Source: Actinoalloteichus_B caeruleus
GTDB lineage: Bacteria > Actinomycetota > Actinomycetes > Mycobacteriales > Pseudonocardiaceae
Reading direction: 5' to 3' (one strand)
DNA: 64,000 bases
Assembly: GCF_000718005.1 (NCBI RefSeq)
Contig: NZ_JODV01000004.1
A program made the translations under genes and the position numbers. The notes beneath the pieces were generated by a model that worked only from the letters and a program-made list of their open reading frames with translations, was not told the DNA's origin and did not search any database. Within the stretch, counting starts at the first letter, position 1; each line of letters opens with the position of its first letter. Below are positions 52,159-61,419 of the stretch, piece by piece.

Positions 52159-53165
52159 CCAACCCGGTACGCCGAGGCTCACTCCTCGGCACCACGTCGC
52201 TGGCGGTGGTGCTGCTCGCCGGCTGCGCGACCACCCCGGCGGACGAACCCGTGCCCGCGCCGTCCTCCGCGCCGCCCGGTGCCGCCGCCTCCTACCCGCG
52301 CACCGTCGGAGGCGGCGGTCAGGGCGAGCCGGTCACGATCCCCTCGGAACCGACCCGGATCGCCGCCCTGTCACCGGACGCCGCCGAGGCCGCGCTGGCG
52401 CTGGTGGGGGCGGAGCGGCTGGTGGCGGTGCCGGCGAGCGTGACCGGCGCCCACCTCGGCAACCACGTCGAGGATGCGGCGGCGGTGTCGGAGCACCTGC
52501 CGCCGGGGACCAACCCGGACCCCGAGCTGGTGCTGTCCCTGAACCCGGACCTGGTCCTGGTCACCCCCCGCCACGACGGCGAGCAGGACGCGCTGTCCCT
52601 GCTCGACGAGAGCGGCGTCCCCGTTCTCGCGCTGGAGCACTGGGACGACCTCGACGAGGTCGCGGGGAACCTGACGCTGTTGGGTGAGGCGCTCGGGGTC
52701 GAGGACCGCGCCGAGAGCCTCGTGGCGGACATGGCCAGTCGGCGCGACGCGGTGCGCGATGCCGTCGACGGCGTCGATCGCCCCTCCGTGCTCGTCCTGA
52801 GCAACCAGGCCGGCGTGCCGTTCGTCCTCGGCCCCGATTCCTTCACCACCGGCCTGGTCGAGCTGGCGGGCGGTGCCTCGGCGGCCGAACGGGCCGGCGT
52901 GCGCCGCACCGGTCCCGTCGACCCGGAGGTCGTCGTCGGTGCCGTGCCCGACGCGGTCGTGCTGGTCGACGTGACCGGCGCGGGTCGCGAGTCCTTCGAC
53001 AGCCTGCTCGCCCACCCGGCCGTCGCCGACCTCCCCTCAGTGGCCGAGGACCGGGTGCTGCTCCTCCCCGCCGCCTCCGCCTTCGCCTCGGGCGGCGCGC
53101 ACACCCTGGACGGGTTGGAGGAACTGGCCGGCTGGCTGCACCCGGAACGGTTCGACGGGCGGTGA
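52155..53165 (+). CDS. Substrate-binding lipoprotein of the metal-chelate importer
   Basis: 336-aa class III binding protein (TroA/FecB-like). Seen: lipobox LLAGC with Cys24, a Pro/Ala-rich tether, EPTRIAALSPDAAEAALALVGAERLVAVPAS, NPDLVLVTPRH and SNQAGVPFVLGPDSFTTGLVELAGG. ATG overlaps the ATPase stop by four bases. The ligand could be siderophore, haem or zinc chelate; sequence and box do not decide. No His-rich metal loop is visible. Confidence 0.93.
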   Translation: MTNPVRRGSLLGTTSLAVVLLAGCATTPADEPVPAPSSAPPGAAASYPRTVGGGGQGEPVTIPSEPTRIAALSPDAAEAALALVGAERLVAVPASVTGAHLGNHVEDAAAVSEHLPPGTNPDPELVLSLNPDLVLVTPRHDGEQDALSLLDESGVPVLALEHWDDLDEVAGNLTLLGEALGVEDRAESLVADMASRRDAVRDAVDGVDRPSVLVLSNQAGVPFVLGPDSFTTGLVELAGGASAAERAGVRRTGPVDPEVVVGAVPDAVVLVDVTGAGRESFDSLLAHPAVADLPSVAEDRVLLLPAASAFASGGAHTLDGLEELAGWLHPERFDGR

Positions 53166-53897
53166 CCGGACCCGCTGGGGCGGAGTGCCCTCCGCCCGGC
53201 CGGTACCGGCGCGGCGGCACCAGGCGGCCGCGTGCTCAGGGCGGGGCGCCGCCGCTCCCCGAGCCGGACGGACGGTCCCAGCGTGGGGTGATCCGTCGAG
53301 GTCCCCGGCCCGGGGTGGCAGTCGGGGGCCCGCCTCGCCAGCGGCACGCCTGACGGCCCCGGGCGGACACGGAAGTTGGCCTGGCCGGCACCGGTCCACC
53401 CCGCACCGGGCTCCCCGGTGCGCGGGACTGGTCCGGCTGGGCTCACCGTGCCCCCGCTCCTCAACCCTGCTCGTCACGTGGGTGGACGACCAGGTCGGGG
53501 CGCCGCCGCGCGCCGCGTCCCCTCCACCTCCGGGGGTCCGGAGCGGACACCGGTACGGGCGTCTCGCCCGGACCCACCGCGCCGGACCTCCCGACCGGGA
53601 CCGAGCCTGCCCGCCATCTCGTCCTTCTCCCGTCCCTCCCGCCTCCGGTCCACGGTCCGCCTCATCCGGTGGACGCGCGCGACCCGGTCCGGGCGGAGGA
53701 TGCCCGCGCCGCCGCGTGTTTCCCGGCGCGCTCGTCGATGTGACGCCGACTTCCCCCGGGGTTCACCCACGGGTGCGCGAGCCCCCGCGCGGATCGTCGA
53801 CCGTCCAGGACCGACGCCCTCGGGACACCGCCAGGAGACCCGCGCGAACTCGGGTCTCCCCTGTCCAGCGCCGGATCCCGATCGGCGGTGGGGCCTC
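53166..53897. other. 732-bp gap without recognisable gene
   Basis: GC-rich; the open frames are shadows. I see no strong hairpin or repeat. Confidence 0.5.
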
Positions 53898-54554
53898 TCA
53901 CCCGCCGCGCGCGGTGTCGACGAGGTGGTCCCAGGAGGCGAGGGTGATGTCCACGACTCCGTCGAGTTCGGCGAGGGTGGCGCCGTCGCGCGCCTGGATC
54001 GACAGGCCGAAGAGCACGGACATCAGGAACGAGGCGAGCCGGTCGACGTCGACCGAGCCGGGCAGGCCGCCGTCGGCCCTCGCGGCGCGAAGACGGGCGC
54101 GCAGCCGGTCCCGGTCCTGTTCGCGCAGGGAACGCAGCAGGTCGCGGAGGCCCTCGCTCTCCGGGGAGTAGGAGATCGCGGAGAGGACGACCAGGCATCC
54201 GTGCGGGGTCTCGGGGTCGACGTAGGCCCTGGCGTTGTCACGTAGCAGCGCCTCGACCGCGTCCCGCACCGGACCGGGCCTCTCCAGGGCGAGCGTGGTG
54301 GTCGAGCGGTCGGGCGAGTTGTAGAACTCGACGGCCTCGCGGAACAACTTCTCCTTCGACCCGAACGCGCCGTACAGGCTCGGGGGGTTCATCCGCATCG
54401 CCTGAACGAGATCGGTCAGGCGAGTGCCCTCGTAGCCGCGCTCCCAGAACACCTCCATCGCCTGGCGGAGCGCCGTCTCCCGGTCGAAGGCGCGGGGCCG
54501 CCCCCGCCGCCGGGGCTGGCCGGTGGCGTCGGTGGCGCCGTGCGTGCTGGACAT
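53898..54554 (-). CDS. TetR-family regulator
   Basis: 218-aa regulator with HTH QAMEVFWERGYEGTRLTDLVQAM and recognition helix NPPSLYGAFGSKEKLF. It is divergent from an SDR gene and probably controls the SDR-SMR pair; the short gap between is AT-rich. Confidence 0.93.
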   Translation of the reverse strand: MSSTHGATDATGQPRRRGRPRAFDRETALRQAMEVFWERGYEGTRLTDLVQAMRMNPPSLYGAFGSKEKLFREAVEFYNSPDRSTTTLALERPGPVRDAVEALLRDNARAYVDPETPHGCLVVLSAISYSPESEGLRDLLRSLREQDRDRLRARLRAARADGGLPGSVDVDRLASFLMSVLFGLSIQARDGATLAELDGVVDITLASWDHLVDTARGG

Positions 54555-54560
54555 GCCCCC

Positions 54561-54600
54561 AGTGTATATTTTTAATGTTCACTACAAAATTAACACCACT
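54561..54600. promoter_or_regulatory. AT-rich divergent promoter/operator
   Basis: An AT-rich island (TATATTTTTAATGTTC followed by ACTACAAAATTAAC) in the 57-bp TetR/SDR gap, with TTAAT (54572-54576) and ATTAA (54589-54593) as an inverted pair. Likely promoters and TetR site. Confidence 0.55.
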
Positions 54601-54611
54601 GGGAGAACCTG

Positions 54612-55349
54612 ATGCCGCAACGGAACAAGGTCGCGCTGGTCACCGGAGGGAGCAGGGGGATCGGCGCCGCGATCGCCCGACGCCTCGCCGAGGACGGGGC
54701 GGACATCGCGATCACCTACCTGTCGTCGGAGGCAGCGGCCGACGGTGTGATCCGCGAGATCCGCGCCCTCGGCCGCCGCGCCACGGCGATCGCCCTCGAC
54801 AGCGCGGCGCCCACGGCGGCGGTGACCGCCGTCGACGCGGTGTTCGAGGAGTTCGGACGGCTCGACATCCTCGTCAACAGCGCGGGCACCTTCCCGAACG
54901 GTCCGCTGCCCCAGGTGACCGGGAACGAGGTCGACGCGGCCCTCGCCCTCCACGTCAGGGCGCCGTTCCTCTTCAGCCAGGCGGCCGCGCGCGTGATGGG
55001 CCCCGGGGGCCGGATCATCACCGTGGGAAGCTCCTTCGCCAACCGCACCCCCTACCCCGGGGTCACCCTCTACTCCATGACCAAGGCCGCCGTCGAGGGC
55101 ATGACCCGGGGGCTCGCCCGGGACCTGGGCGACCGGGGCATCACCGTGACCGCGGTGCACCCGGGCAACATCGACACGGACATGAACCCGGCCTCGGCTC
55201 CCGAGGCCGCCGAGGAGCTCCCCGCCATCCCACTGGGCCACTACGGCGAGCCTCGGGACATCGCCGCCGCCGTCTCCTACCTCGCCGGGGACTCCGGTCG
55301 CTACGTCACCGGCACCGCCCTCACCGTGGACGGCGGTTACAACGCATGA
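54612..55349 (+). CDS. Short-chain dehydrogenase/reductase (FabG-like)
   Basis: 245-aa classical SDR. Seen: ALVTGGSRGIGAAIARRL for NAD(P), LVNSAGTF, Ser in TVGSSFA, and the YSMTKAAVEG active site (Tyr-x3-Lys), AVHPGNIDTDM. Substrate unknown. Co-directional with the SMR pump 43 bp downstream. Confidence 0.93.
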   Translation: MPQRNKVALVTGGSRGIGAAIARRLAEDGADIAITYLSSEAAADGVIREIRALGRRATAIALDSAAPTAAVTAVDAVFEEFGRLDILVNSAGTFPNGPLPQVTGNEVDAALALHVRAPFLFSQAAARVMGPGGRIITVGSSFANRTPYPGVTLYSMTKAAVEGMTRGLARDLGDRGITVTAVHPGNIDTDMNPASAPEAAEELPAIPLGHYGEPRDIAAAVSYLAGDSGRYVTGTALTVDGGYNA

Positions 55350-55392
55350 CCGGCGGGTTCTCCACCGGGGAGCGACGACGATCGGAGGCGAC

Positions 55393-55713
55393 GTGATCTC
55401 ATGGTTGCTCCTCGTCGCGGCCGGGCTCCTGGAGATCGGCTGGGCCAGCGCCATCAAGGAGTCCCACGGGTTCACCCGGTTCTGGCCCAGCGTCCTGGGG
55501 ATCGGCGGAGCACTCGCCAGCTTCGCGCTCCTCACCCTCGCGGTCAGGGACCTGCCCCTCGGGACCGCCTACGCGGTGTGGGTCGGCATCGGCGCCGTCG
55601 GCGTGGCGGTGGCGGGCGTCGTCTGGTTCGGTGACACCCTCAGCCCGGGCCGGGTGCTCTTCCTCGGCCTGATCGTGGTGGGCGTCGCCGGGCTGAAGTT
55701 CCTCGAGAGCTGA
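55393..55713 (+). CDS. SMR-family small efflux protein (Gdx/SugE-like)
   Basis: 106-aa four-helix membrane protein. Seen: LLLVAAGLLEIGWASAIKES with the conserved membrane Glu and the KxSxGFTR motif of the guanidinium-exporter (Gdx) group, and AYAVWVGIGAVGVAV. GTG 55393 is the start, behind ATCGGAGGCGAC. It probably acts as a dual-topology homodimer that exports guanidinium or small cations. Confidence 0.92.
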   Translation: MISWLLLVAAGLLEIGWASAIKESHGFTRFWPSVLGIGGALASFALLTLAVRDLPLGTAYAVWVGIGAVGVAVAGVVWFGDTLSPGRVLFLGLIVVGVAGLKFLES

Positions 55714-55803
55714 CCGCCGCGCGAGATGATCCCCCGACCCGTGTGCCGAACGACGCCCGGGGAACCCCGCACCCGGTCCACCGGCCGCGCCTCGTCCCGG
55801 GGG

Positions 55804-56358
55804 TCACGAGCGGCGCTGGCGGTGGGCTCGGACCCGTTCGCGGGTCTGGCAGCGGGTCGAGCAGTAGACCCGGTGTCCGCGGCGCGAGGTGTCGAGGTAG
55901 ACGTCCGCGCACCGCTCGGCGGCGCACAGGCCGGCCGACCGGGTCGCCGGGTCGGTGAGCGCGTCGAGGACGGTGGCGAGCATCGCGGCCAGCAGCGGAG
56001 GCGCGTCCGCCGCCGCTCGCCACCCCAACCGGGGCGGGGCCCCCCGGCTGTCGAGACGCGGGACGAGCCCGACGCGGTCGACGAGGGCATCGACGACCGC
56101 GTCGCGTGCCTCGCCCGGCTCAGCGGCGAAGACGGCGTGGATCTCCTCCGCGGCGGAGCTGATCTCCTCGTCCGCCAGGCGGCTCCCCCCGGGCCAGGTC
56201 TCGTGCAGCCGCATCCGGTACGGGGAGTCCGGGGCGGGGTGACCGCCCCAGGGTCGGGCGGACGCCTGGCGCGGGGTGACCGCCCACTCGTTGACGAGCT
56301 CGACCGCCACCCCGACCGGCAGTGGCGGCACGGGCAGCCACGAGCGTGGTCCGGTCAT
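55804..56358 (-). CDS. CGNR zinc-finger protein
   Basis: 184-aa protein with an N-terminal stress-associated (ABATE) domain and a C-terminal CGNR-type zinc finger: CAAERCADVYLD and RVYCSTRCQTRERV hold the four Cys. Probably a DNA-binding regulator. Its start is next to the stop of the ketopantoate-reductase-like gene, so they form one minus-strand unit. Confidence 0.9.
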   Translation of the reverse strand: MTGPRSWLPVPPLPVGVAVELVNEWAVTPRQASARPWGGHPAPDSPYRMRLHETWPGGSRLADEEISSAAEEIHAVFAAEPGEARDAVVDALVDRVGLVPRLDSRGAPPRLGWRAAADAPPLLAAMLATVLDALTDPATRSAGLCAAERCADVYLDTSRRGHRVYCSTRCQTRERVRAHRQRRS

Positions 56359-56359
56359 C

Positions 56360-57325
56360 TCACGGTTCGACCACGGGTCCCGGGCCGACGTCGGACCGCT
56401 CCTCCCTGGCGGCCAGTTCCCTGGGCAGTTGCGTGGCCCAGATCAGCTCGTGCACGGGAACGGGGATGCCCAGCGCCGTGGCGTGCCGCACCACGGCGCC
56501 GCTCTGGTCGGCCAACTCCGAGGGGCGGCCCGCACGCAGGTCCCGCTGGAGGGATGCGGTGGTCTCCGGCGCGAAGCCGTGCTCGTAGACGTCGAGGATC
56601 TCGGCGAGATCGTCCTCGCCCAGGCGGGCCCCCGACCGGTTGCCGACCGCGATGACCTCCCGCATCGCCCGTTCCACCAGGTCCCGGGTGGGGCGCACGG
56701 ACCTGGTCCGCCCCACCGGGGCGTCCGCCAGGGCGCCCACTCCCCCGTAGGACGCGATGAGCGCCAGTTTCCGCCACAACGCGGTGCGGACGTCCTCGGT
56801 CCACCGCGCGTCCGCTCCGGCTCTCCGCAGCACCTCCACCAGTCGGAGCCCGGCGGCGTCGGGTTCGGAGTGCCGCAGGGAGCCGAGGACCACGCGGGCC
56901 TCGGAGCCGACGAGTCGCACGGCCAGCGGCGCCACCCGCCGCACGATGACGACGACCGTCCCCCCGTACACCGCGTCGGAGGGCACGTGGGCGGCGGCGC
57001 GGGCCGGCGCGTCCACCCCGTTCTGGGTGGTGAGCACCCTGCCGCCAGGTTCGAGCGCCGGGGCGATCTCGGCGGCGGCCTCCTCGACCTGCCAGGACTT
57101 GGTGGCCACGATGGCGAAGTCGAAGCGGCGCCCCGCCAGGTCGTCGACGAACTCGACGTTCGAGACGACCTCGGTGTTGTTCTCGTTCCGGATCTCCACG
57201 CCACCGCCGGCCGCGGCGCGCACCGTGGCCGGGCGGCCCTTGACCGTCACCGGCTCACCGGCCGACGCGAGACGCGCCGCCAGGTACAGGCCGACCCCGC
57301 CCGCCCCGTACACCAGAACACCCAT
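56360..57325 (-). CDS. Ketopantoate reductase family protein (PanE/ApbA-like)
   Basis: 321-aa NADP-dependent reductase. Seen: VYGAGGVGLYLAARLAS, IVATKSWQVEEAA, TTQNGVDAPA and a C-terminal helical domain with LWRKLALIASYGGV and the family's Lys. The ATG at 57325 (MGVLVYGAG) is chosen over upstream Met codons because the Rossmann strand starts there. Pantothenate pathway function is possible, but paralogues are often of other use. Confidence 0.9.
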   Translation of the reverse strand: MGVLVYGAGGVGLYLAARLASAGEPVTVKGRPATVRAAAGGGVEIRNENNTEVVSNVEFVDDLAGRRFDFAIVATKSWQVEEAAAEIAPALEPGGRVLTTQNGVDAPARAAAHVPSDAVYGGTVVVIVRRVAPLAVRLVGSEARVVLGSLRHSEPDAAGLRLVEVLRRAGADARWTEDVRTALWRKLALIASYGGVGALADAPVGRTRSVRPTRDLVERAMREVIAVGNRSGARLGEDDLAEILDVYEHGFAPETTASLQRDLRAGRPSELADQSGAVVRHATALGIPVPVHELIWATQLPRELAAREERSDVGPGPVVEP

Positions 57326-57504
57326 GTCCCACCCCCGATCAGTAACGCTCATCATGCCATAGAGCCGTTACCACGCCAGGGGGATCCCTCGTCCGCGTCG
57401 AGGAGGCCGTCAGCCACCCCGCCGAGGACCCGGAGCGCCGGGGGCGGGCGATGTCTGGCACCCTCGCCAGTCCCGCGGGCCCGGACGACGTCCCGCCCGA
57501 GTCG

Positions 57505-58221
57505 TTACCGGCGTGGTTCCCAGCGGAAGAGGCGGGCGGCCAGGGCCACCGAGACGACGACCCAGCTCAGGGTGGGCGCCAGCAGCACCAGCGAATCGGC
57601 CAGCGCGACGCCGCCGTTCCACGCGGCGACGACCAGTTCGCTGGCCGCGCCGCCGGGCAGCAGCCGCTTGACGATGGTGAGTTCCTCGGTCCCGGTGAAA
57701 CCGACCCAGCCGGAAACGGCCATCGTGCCGATGAGGACGGGCAGCGTGGTCACCTGGGCGTGTTCCGGGGAGTTCGTCACCCCGGCCGTCGCCAGCCCCA
57801 GGCAGAGCATCATGGCCACCGTGGTGACCACGGCGACCACCAGGAGGAGGACGTCGCTCGGCGCGCCGGCGACCACGCCCAACACGGTCAGGATCACGGT
57901 CACCTGGAGCACCGCGACGCCCGTCACCGGCAGCAGCAGACCGGAGAGGATGCGGGTGTCGCTCGCCGCCGTGGAGCGCAGCCGCTTGAGGAAGAGGTTC
58001 TGCCGGCGCGCGGCCAACGTGGTCACCGTGGTCGTGTAGAAACCCATCGCCAGCACGAGGAACAGCAGGATCGCCGCGATCGCCCCGAGGTCGAACACGG
58101 CGACGGTCTCGTGCAGGTAGATGTAGAGGGCGCTGAACGCCACGGGAAGTACGAACATGGTGACCAGAACCGAACGGTTCCGGAAGAGCTGGACCAGCTC
58201 GCCGAGCGCGATGGGGAACAT
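57505..58221 (-). CDS. ABC-2 type exporter permease
   Basis: 238-aa membrane protein with about six transmembrane segments (LVTMFVLPVAFSALYIYL, IAAILLFLVLAMGFY, LVIGTMAVSGWVGFTG). Forms an exporter with the ATPase directly upstream on the same strand. Confidence 0.9.
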   Translation of the reverse strand: MFPIALGELVQLFRNRSVLVTMFVLPVAFSALYIYLHETVAVFDLGAIAAILLFLVLAMGFYTTTVTTLAARRQNLFLKRLRSTAASDTRILSGLLLPVTGVAVLQVTVILTVLGVVAGAPSDVLLLVVAVVTTVAMMLCLGLATAGVTNSPEHAQVTTLPVLIGTMAVSGWVGFTGTEELTIVKRLLPGGAASELVVAAWNGGVALADSLVLLAPTLSWVVVSVALAARLFRWEPRR

Positions 58222-58259
58222 GGAGCGGTCTCCTCCTGGGGTGGGGTTGGTCGGGTGGT

Positions 58260-59144
58260 CTACTCGGCGCCGATCGAGCGGAAGACGTCGTCGAGGCGGG
58301 TCGGACCGGCGTGGAGGTCCCCCAGTTCCACCGCGTTGTCCCGCGCCCAGTCGAGCAGGGCGTGCAGGTCGCGCTGCATCGTGAACGTCTCGATGACGAA
58401 CGCCCCGTCGCCGTCCCGGTGGACGTGCGGCGGCGGAGCCACCTCGGGGGTGGGCAGGGAGAAGCGGATCACCGATGGCAGGGTTCGCGTCAGCTCGGCG
58501 ACGGTGCCCTCCCGGTGGAGACCGCCCTGGTGCATGAGCCCGATGCGGTCGGCGCGTTCCTGCGCCTCCTCCAGGTAGTGCGTGGTGAGGACGATGGTGG
58601 CTCCCTCATCCCGCAACCGGTCCACGGCCCGCCAGAGGTCGTCCCGGGACTGGATGTCCAGGCCGGTGGTGGGCTCGTCGAGGACGACGAGCTCCGGTGA
58701 GCCGTAGACGGCGGTGGCGAAGTCCAGGCGCCGTTTCTCCCCGCCGGAGAGCTGGGACACCCTGGTGGCCGCCGTGCGGGTGAGGTCGACGACGCCGAGC
58801 ACCCGGTCGACGCTGTCCGCCCGCTGGCTGAGGGCGCCGACCAGCCGCACGGTCTCCCGGACGGTCAGGTCCGGTGCGAAGCCGCTCTCCTGGAGCATGA
58901 TGCCCATCCGGGGCCGCACCGCGCTCCGGTCGCCGGGGTCGCGCCCGAACACCCGCACCGAGCCCGAGGTGGGGTCGCGGTGGCCTTCCACGACCTCCAG
59001 GGTCGAGGTCTTCCCGGCACCGTTCGTGCCGAGCAGGGCGTAGAACTCGCCGCGCTCGACCTGGAAGGACAGGTCGCTGACCGCGTGGAAGTCGCCGTAG
59101 GTGACGCCCAGGCGGTCGACGTCGATCACTGGTGTCGTGGACAT
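58260..59144 (-). CDS. ABC exporter ATPase
   Basis: 294-aa ATPase. Seen: Walker A GTNGAGKTS, Q-loop, signature LSGGEKRRL, Walker B LVVLDEPTTGLD and TTHYLEEAQERAD. Divergent from a DesK/DesR-type pair across a 317-bp gap, an arrangement in which the two-component system controls the exporter. Confidence 0.94.
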   Translation of the reverse strand: MSTTPVIDVDRLGVTYGDFHAVSDLSFQVERGEFYALLGTNGAGKTSTLEVVEGHRDPTSGSVRVFGRDPGDRSAVRPRMGIMLQESGFAPDLTVRETVRLVGALSQRADSVDRVLGVVDLTRTAATRVSQLSGGEKRRLDFATAVYGSPELVVLDEPTTGLDIQSRDDLWRAVDRLRDEGATIVLTTHYLEEAQERADRIGLMHQGGLHREGTVAELTRTLPSVIRFSLPTPEVAPPPHVHRDGDGAFVIETFTMQRDLHALLDWARDNAVELGDLHAGPTRLDDVFRSIGAE

Positions 59145-59461
59145 GCCTCGATCCCACCCGGCCGTGCCCTCCTCGACCAGTGCGCTCCCGTCACCACCTC
59201 GCCGTGACGTTTCACCCGGGTGGGCCGTGACACCGTGTCACTGGTGCCTGGTGGTCGCCGGCGGGACACTGGAGCGTCCCCGCCGCCTGACCTCGGAGAA
59301 CCACCGATGCCCACCGAGCCACCGCCTCGCCCGCCGGCGGCCACCGGGACCTCGCTCCCCCGACCGGTCGCCCCGAGGGTGGCGGGCCGCCGGCTCCCGC
59401 CGGAACCCCACCGCGCGGGGGGACGGGTCGGACACGCCGGCCGCCGCCCCTGGCAGGTCCG
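59145..59461. other. 317-bp divergent region with operator palindrome
   Basis: No gene accepted. Contains the perfect palindrome at 59227-59241 and should carry both promoters. Confidence 0.6.
59227..59241. promoter_or_regulatory. Perfect 15-bp palindrome, candidate response-regulator site
   Basis: GTGACACCGTGTCAC: 7-bp inverted repeat around one C. It lies 83 bp before the ABC ATPase start and 220 bp before the kinase start, as expected for the NarL-type response regulator's box. Confidence 0.65.
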
Positions 59462-60625
59462 ATGAGGCCGCGCCGACTGGCGCGTCGACCACGCGAACGT
59501 CCCCAGGGGACGTGGGCCCAGCTGCGCAGCCTCAACCTCACCGTGCTGCTCCCCCCGCTCGCCGCCGTCGGGGTGCTGCTGGTGGTCGTCGACGCCGAGA
59601 CCTGGTGGCACGGGATCGCCCTGAGCCTGGGCGTGCTGGCCGCCCTCGTCGCGTTCGCGCGGTGGGCCGCCGGCGACGTCCTCCGCGTCGCGGTGCCCTG
59701 CCTGCTGGTCACGGGCGCGGTGTGGCCCCTCGGGGTGCTCGTCTTGGACACCCCCAGGGCGTTCTGGGGTGTGGCCCTGACCGGCCCCCTCGTCGTGCAG
59801 CAGCTGTCGCGCCACAGGGGGACCGCCTCGGTGGCACTGGTGGCCTTCGTCGCCGTCACGGGCGTGACGAGGCTGCTGGTGTCCGATGACCCGGTCCGCG
59901 ACACGCTGATCTCCTACGCCATCATCCCGGCCACCCTCACCCTGGTGGGAGCCGCCCTCGCCTTCCCCAACAAGGGGTTCTCCGACCTCCTGCGGGAACT
60001 GGAGCAGTCACGGGAACGGGAGGCCGAACTCGCCGTCGTCAGGGAACGGATGCGGTTCGCCAGCGACCTCCACGACATCCAGGGCCACACGTTGCACGTG
60101 GTCAAGCTGAAGATCACCCTGGCCGAGAAGTTGTTGCACAGCGATCTCGGGCGGGCGAGGGAGGAGCTCCGGGAGGTGCACGCCCTGGTCGGGGACACCA
60201 TCAGCCAGACCAAGGAGCTCGCGTACGCGCAGCGGCGGCTGAACCTGGCCACGGAACTGGAGAACGCCAAGAACCTGTTCGAGGCGGCCGGCATCCAGGT
60301 GCGCGTCGACCGGGAGGCCGAGGTCGATCCGCGTGCCGGGGAACTGCTCGGCCAGGTGCTCCGGGAGACGACGACGAACATCCTGCGGCACGCCGAGGCC
60401 ACGCGGGTGCGGATCACCCTGTCCGAGGCGGGGATCTCCATCGTCAACGACGGGGTGCGGGAGGGGCCTTCGCCGGAGCTGCGCGGGCTCCGCACCCTGC
60501 GGGAACGGGTCGCGGGTGAGGGAGGGGAGCTGGCGGTGCGGCAGCGGGACGGCCGGTTCGTGACCGCCGCGACCCTCCCCGCTCCGCGAGCCGGTCAGGG
60601 GAGCGGCGGGAGGGACGACCGATGA
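59462..60625 (+). CDS. Sensor histidine kinase (DesK/HisKA_3 type)
   Basis: 387-aa membrane kinase: about five to six transmembrane segments in the first 165 residues, a coiled-coil (LLRELEQSREREAELAVVRERM), the phospho-acceptor His204 in SDLHDIQGHTLH, N-box ETTTNILRHAEATRV and G-box LRGLRTLRERVAGEGG. No separate extracellular sensor domain, so it probably reads a membrane signal such as fluidity or an antibiotic. ATG 59462 has only a weak ribosome site. Confidence 0.92.
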   Translation: MRPRRLARRPRERPQGTWAQLRSLNLTVLLPPLAAVGVLLVVVDAETWWHGIALSLGVLAALVAFARWAAGDVLRVAVPCLLVTGAVWPLGVLVLDTPRAFWGVALTGPLVVQQLSRHRGTASVALVAFVAVTGVTRLLVSDDPVRDTLISYAIIPATLTLVGAALAFPNKGFSDLLRELEQSREREAELAVVRERMRFASDLHDIQGHTLHVVKLKITLAEKLLHSDLGRAREELREVHALVGDTISQTKELAYAQRRLNLATELENAKNLFEAAGIQVRVDREAEVDPRAGELLGQVLRETTTNILRHAEATRVRITLSEAGISIVNDGVREGPSPELRGLRTLRERVAGEGGELAVRQRDGRFVTAATLPAPRAGQGSGGRDDR

Positions 60626-61224
60626 CCACCGTGGTGTTGGCCGATGACGAGGTGCTGCTGCGCAAGGCGTTGGCCGCGTTGCTCCCCCTGGAGGGCGAGG
60701 TCACCGTGCTCGCCGAGGCCGCCGACGGGCGGCAGGCCGTGGAGGCCACCCTGCGGCACCGCCCGGACGTGCTCGTGGTGGACCTGGAGATGCCCGGCAT
60801 GGACGGTCTCGGCACCGTCGCGGAGGTGCGGCGCGCGCTGCCCGAGCAGGTGGTCCTCATGCTGACGCGTCACGCCCGGCCAGGCGTGCTGCGCAGGGCG
60901 CTGAAGCTGGGTGTGCAGGGCTTCGTGAGCAAGTCGGCGGAACCCGAGCACATCACCTCGGTCATCACCGCCCTGCACGAGGGCAAGCGGTGGATCGACC
61001 CGGACGTGTCCGCCCTCGCCCTCGTCGACGACTGCCCCCTCACCGAACGCGAACTCGACGTGCTGCGGGCGACCTCCCAGGGGTACTCGGTCGCCGAGAT
61101 CGCGGCGCAGCTCCACCTCGCGGAGGGCACCGTGCGGAACTACCACTCCAACGCCATGCGGAAGACGCAGACGCGGACCCGGCACGAGGCGGCCCGCCAC
61201 GCCAGGGAACACGACTGGCTGTAG
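60622..61224 (+). CDS. NarL/LuxR-type response regulator
   Basis: 200-aa regulator: receiver domain with ADDEVLLRK and phospho-acceptor Asp54 (VVDLEMPGMDG), and C-terminal LuxR HTH (LTERELDVLRATSQGYSVAEIA, GTVRNYHSNAMRKT). The ATG overlaps the kinase stop by four bases. Probably controls the divergent ABC exporter. Confidence 0.95.
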   Translation: MTTVVLADDEVLLRKALAALLPLEGEVTVLAEAADGRQAVEATLRHRPDVLVVDLEMPGMDGLGTVAEVRRALPEQVVLMLTRHARPGVLRRALKLGVQGFVSKSAEPEHITSVITALHEGKRWIDPDVSALALVDDCPLTERELDVLRATSQGYSVAEIAAQLHLAEGTVRNYHSNAMRKTQTRTRHEAARHAREHDWL

Positions 61225-61357
61225 GCGCACGACCGGGGTGGTGAACCGGGGTGGCACCTGTCGCGATCCCGTCCCGCCCGGCGGTGGCGGGTCGGAGCGG
61301 TGGCGGGATGGGTCGGGCGGGGAGGCTGGACCGTCCACCGTGGCCGGCCGGTTCCCG

Positions 61358-61376
61358 CGCGCCCGTTCCGGGCGCG
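61358..61376. terminator. Hairpin between convergent genes
   Basis: 8-bp stem CGCGCCCG and complement with loop TTC, between response regulator (plus) and TetR (minus). Confidence 0.5.
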
Positions 61377-61419
61377 GGCTGGTGGCTCCGCCCGGGTCCG
61401 ACTTCTCCCCTGGCGCGGC

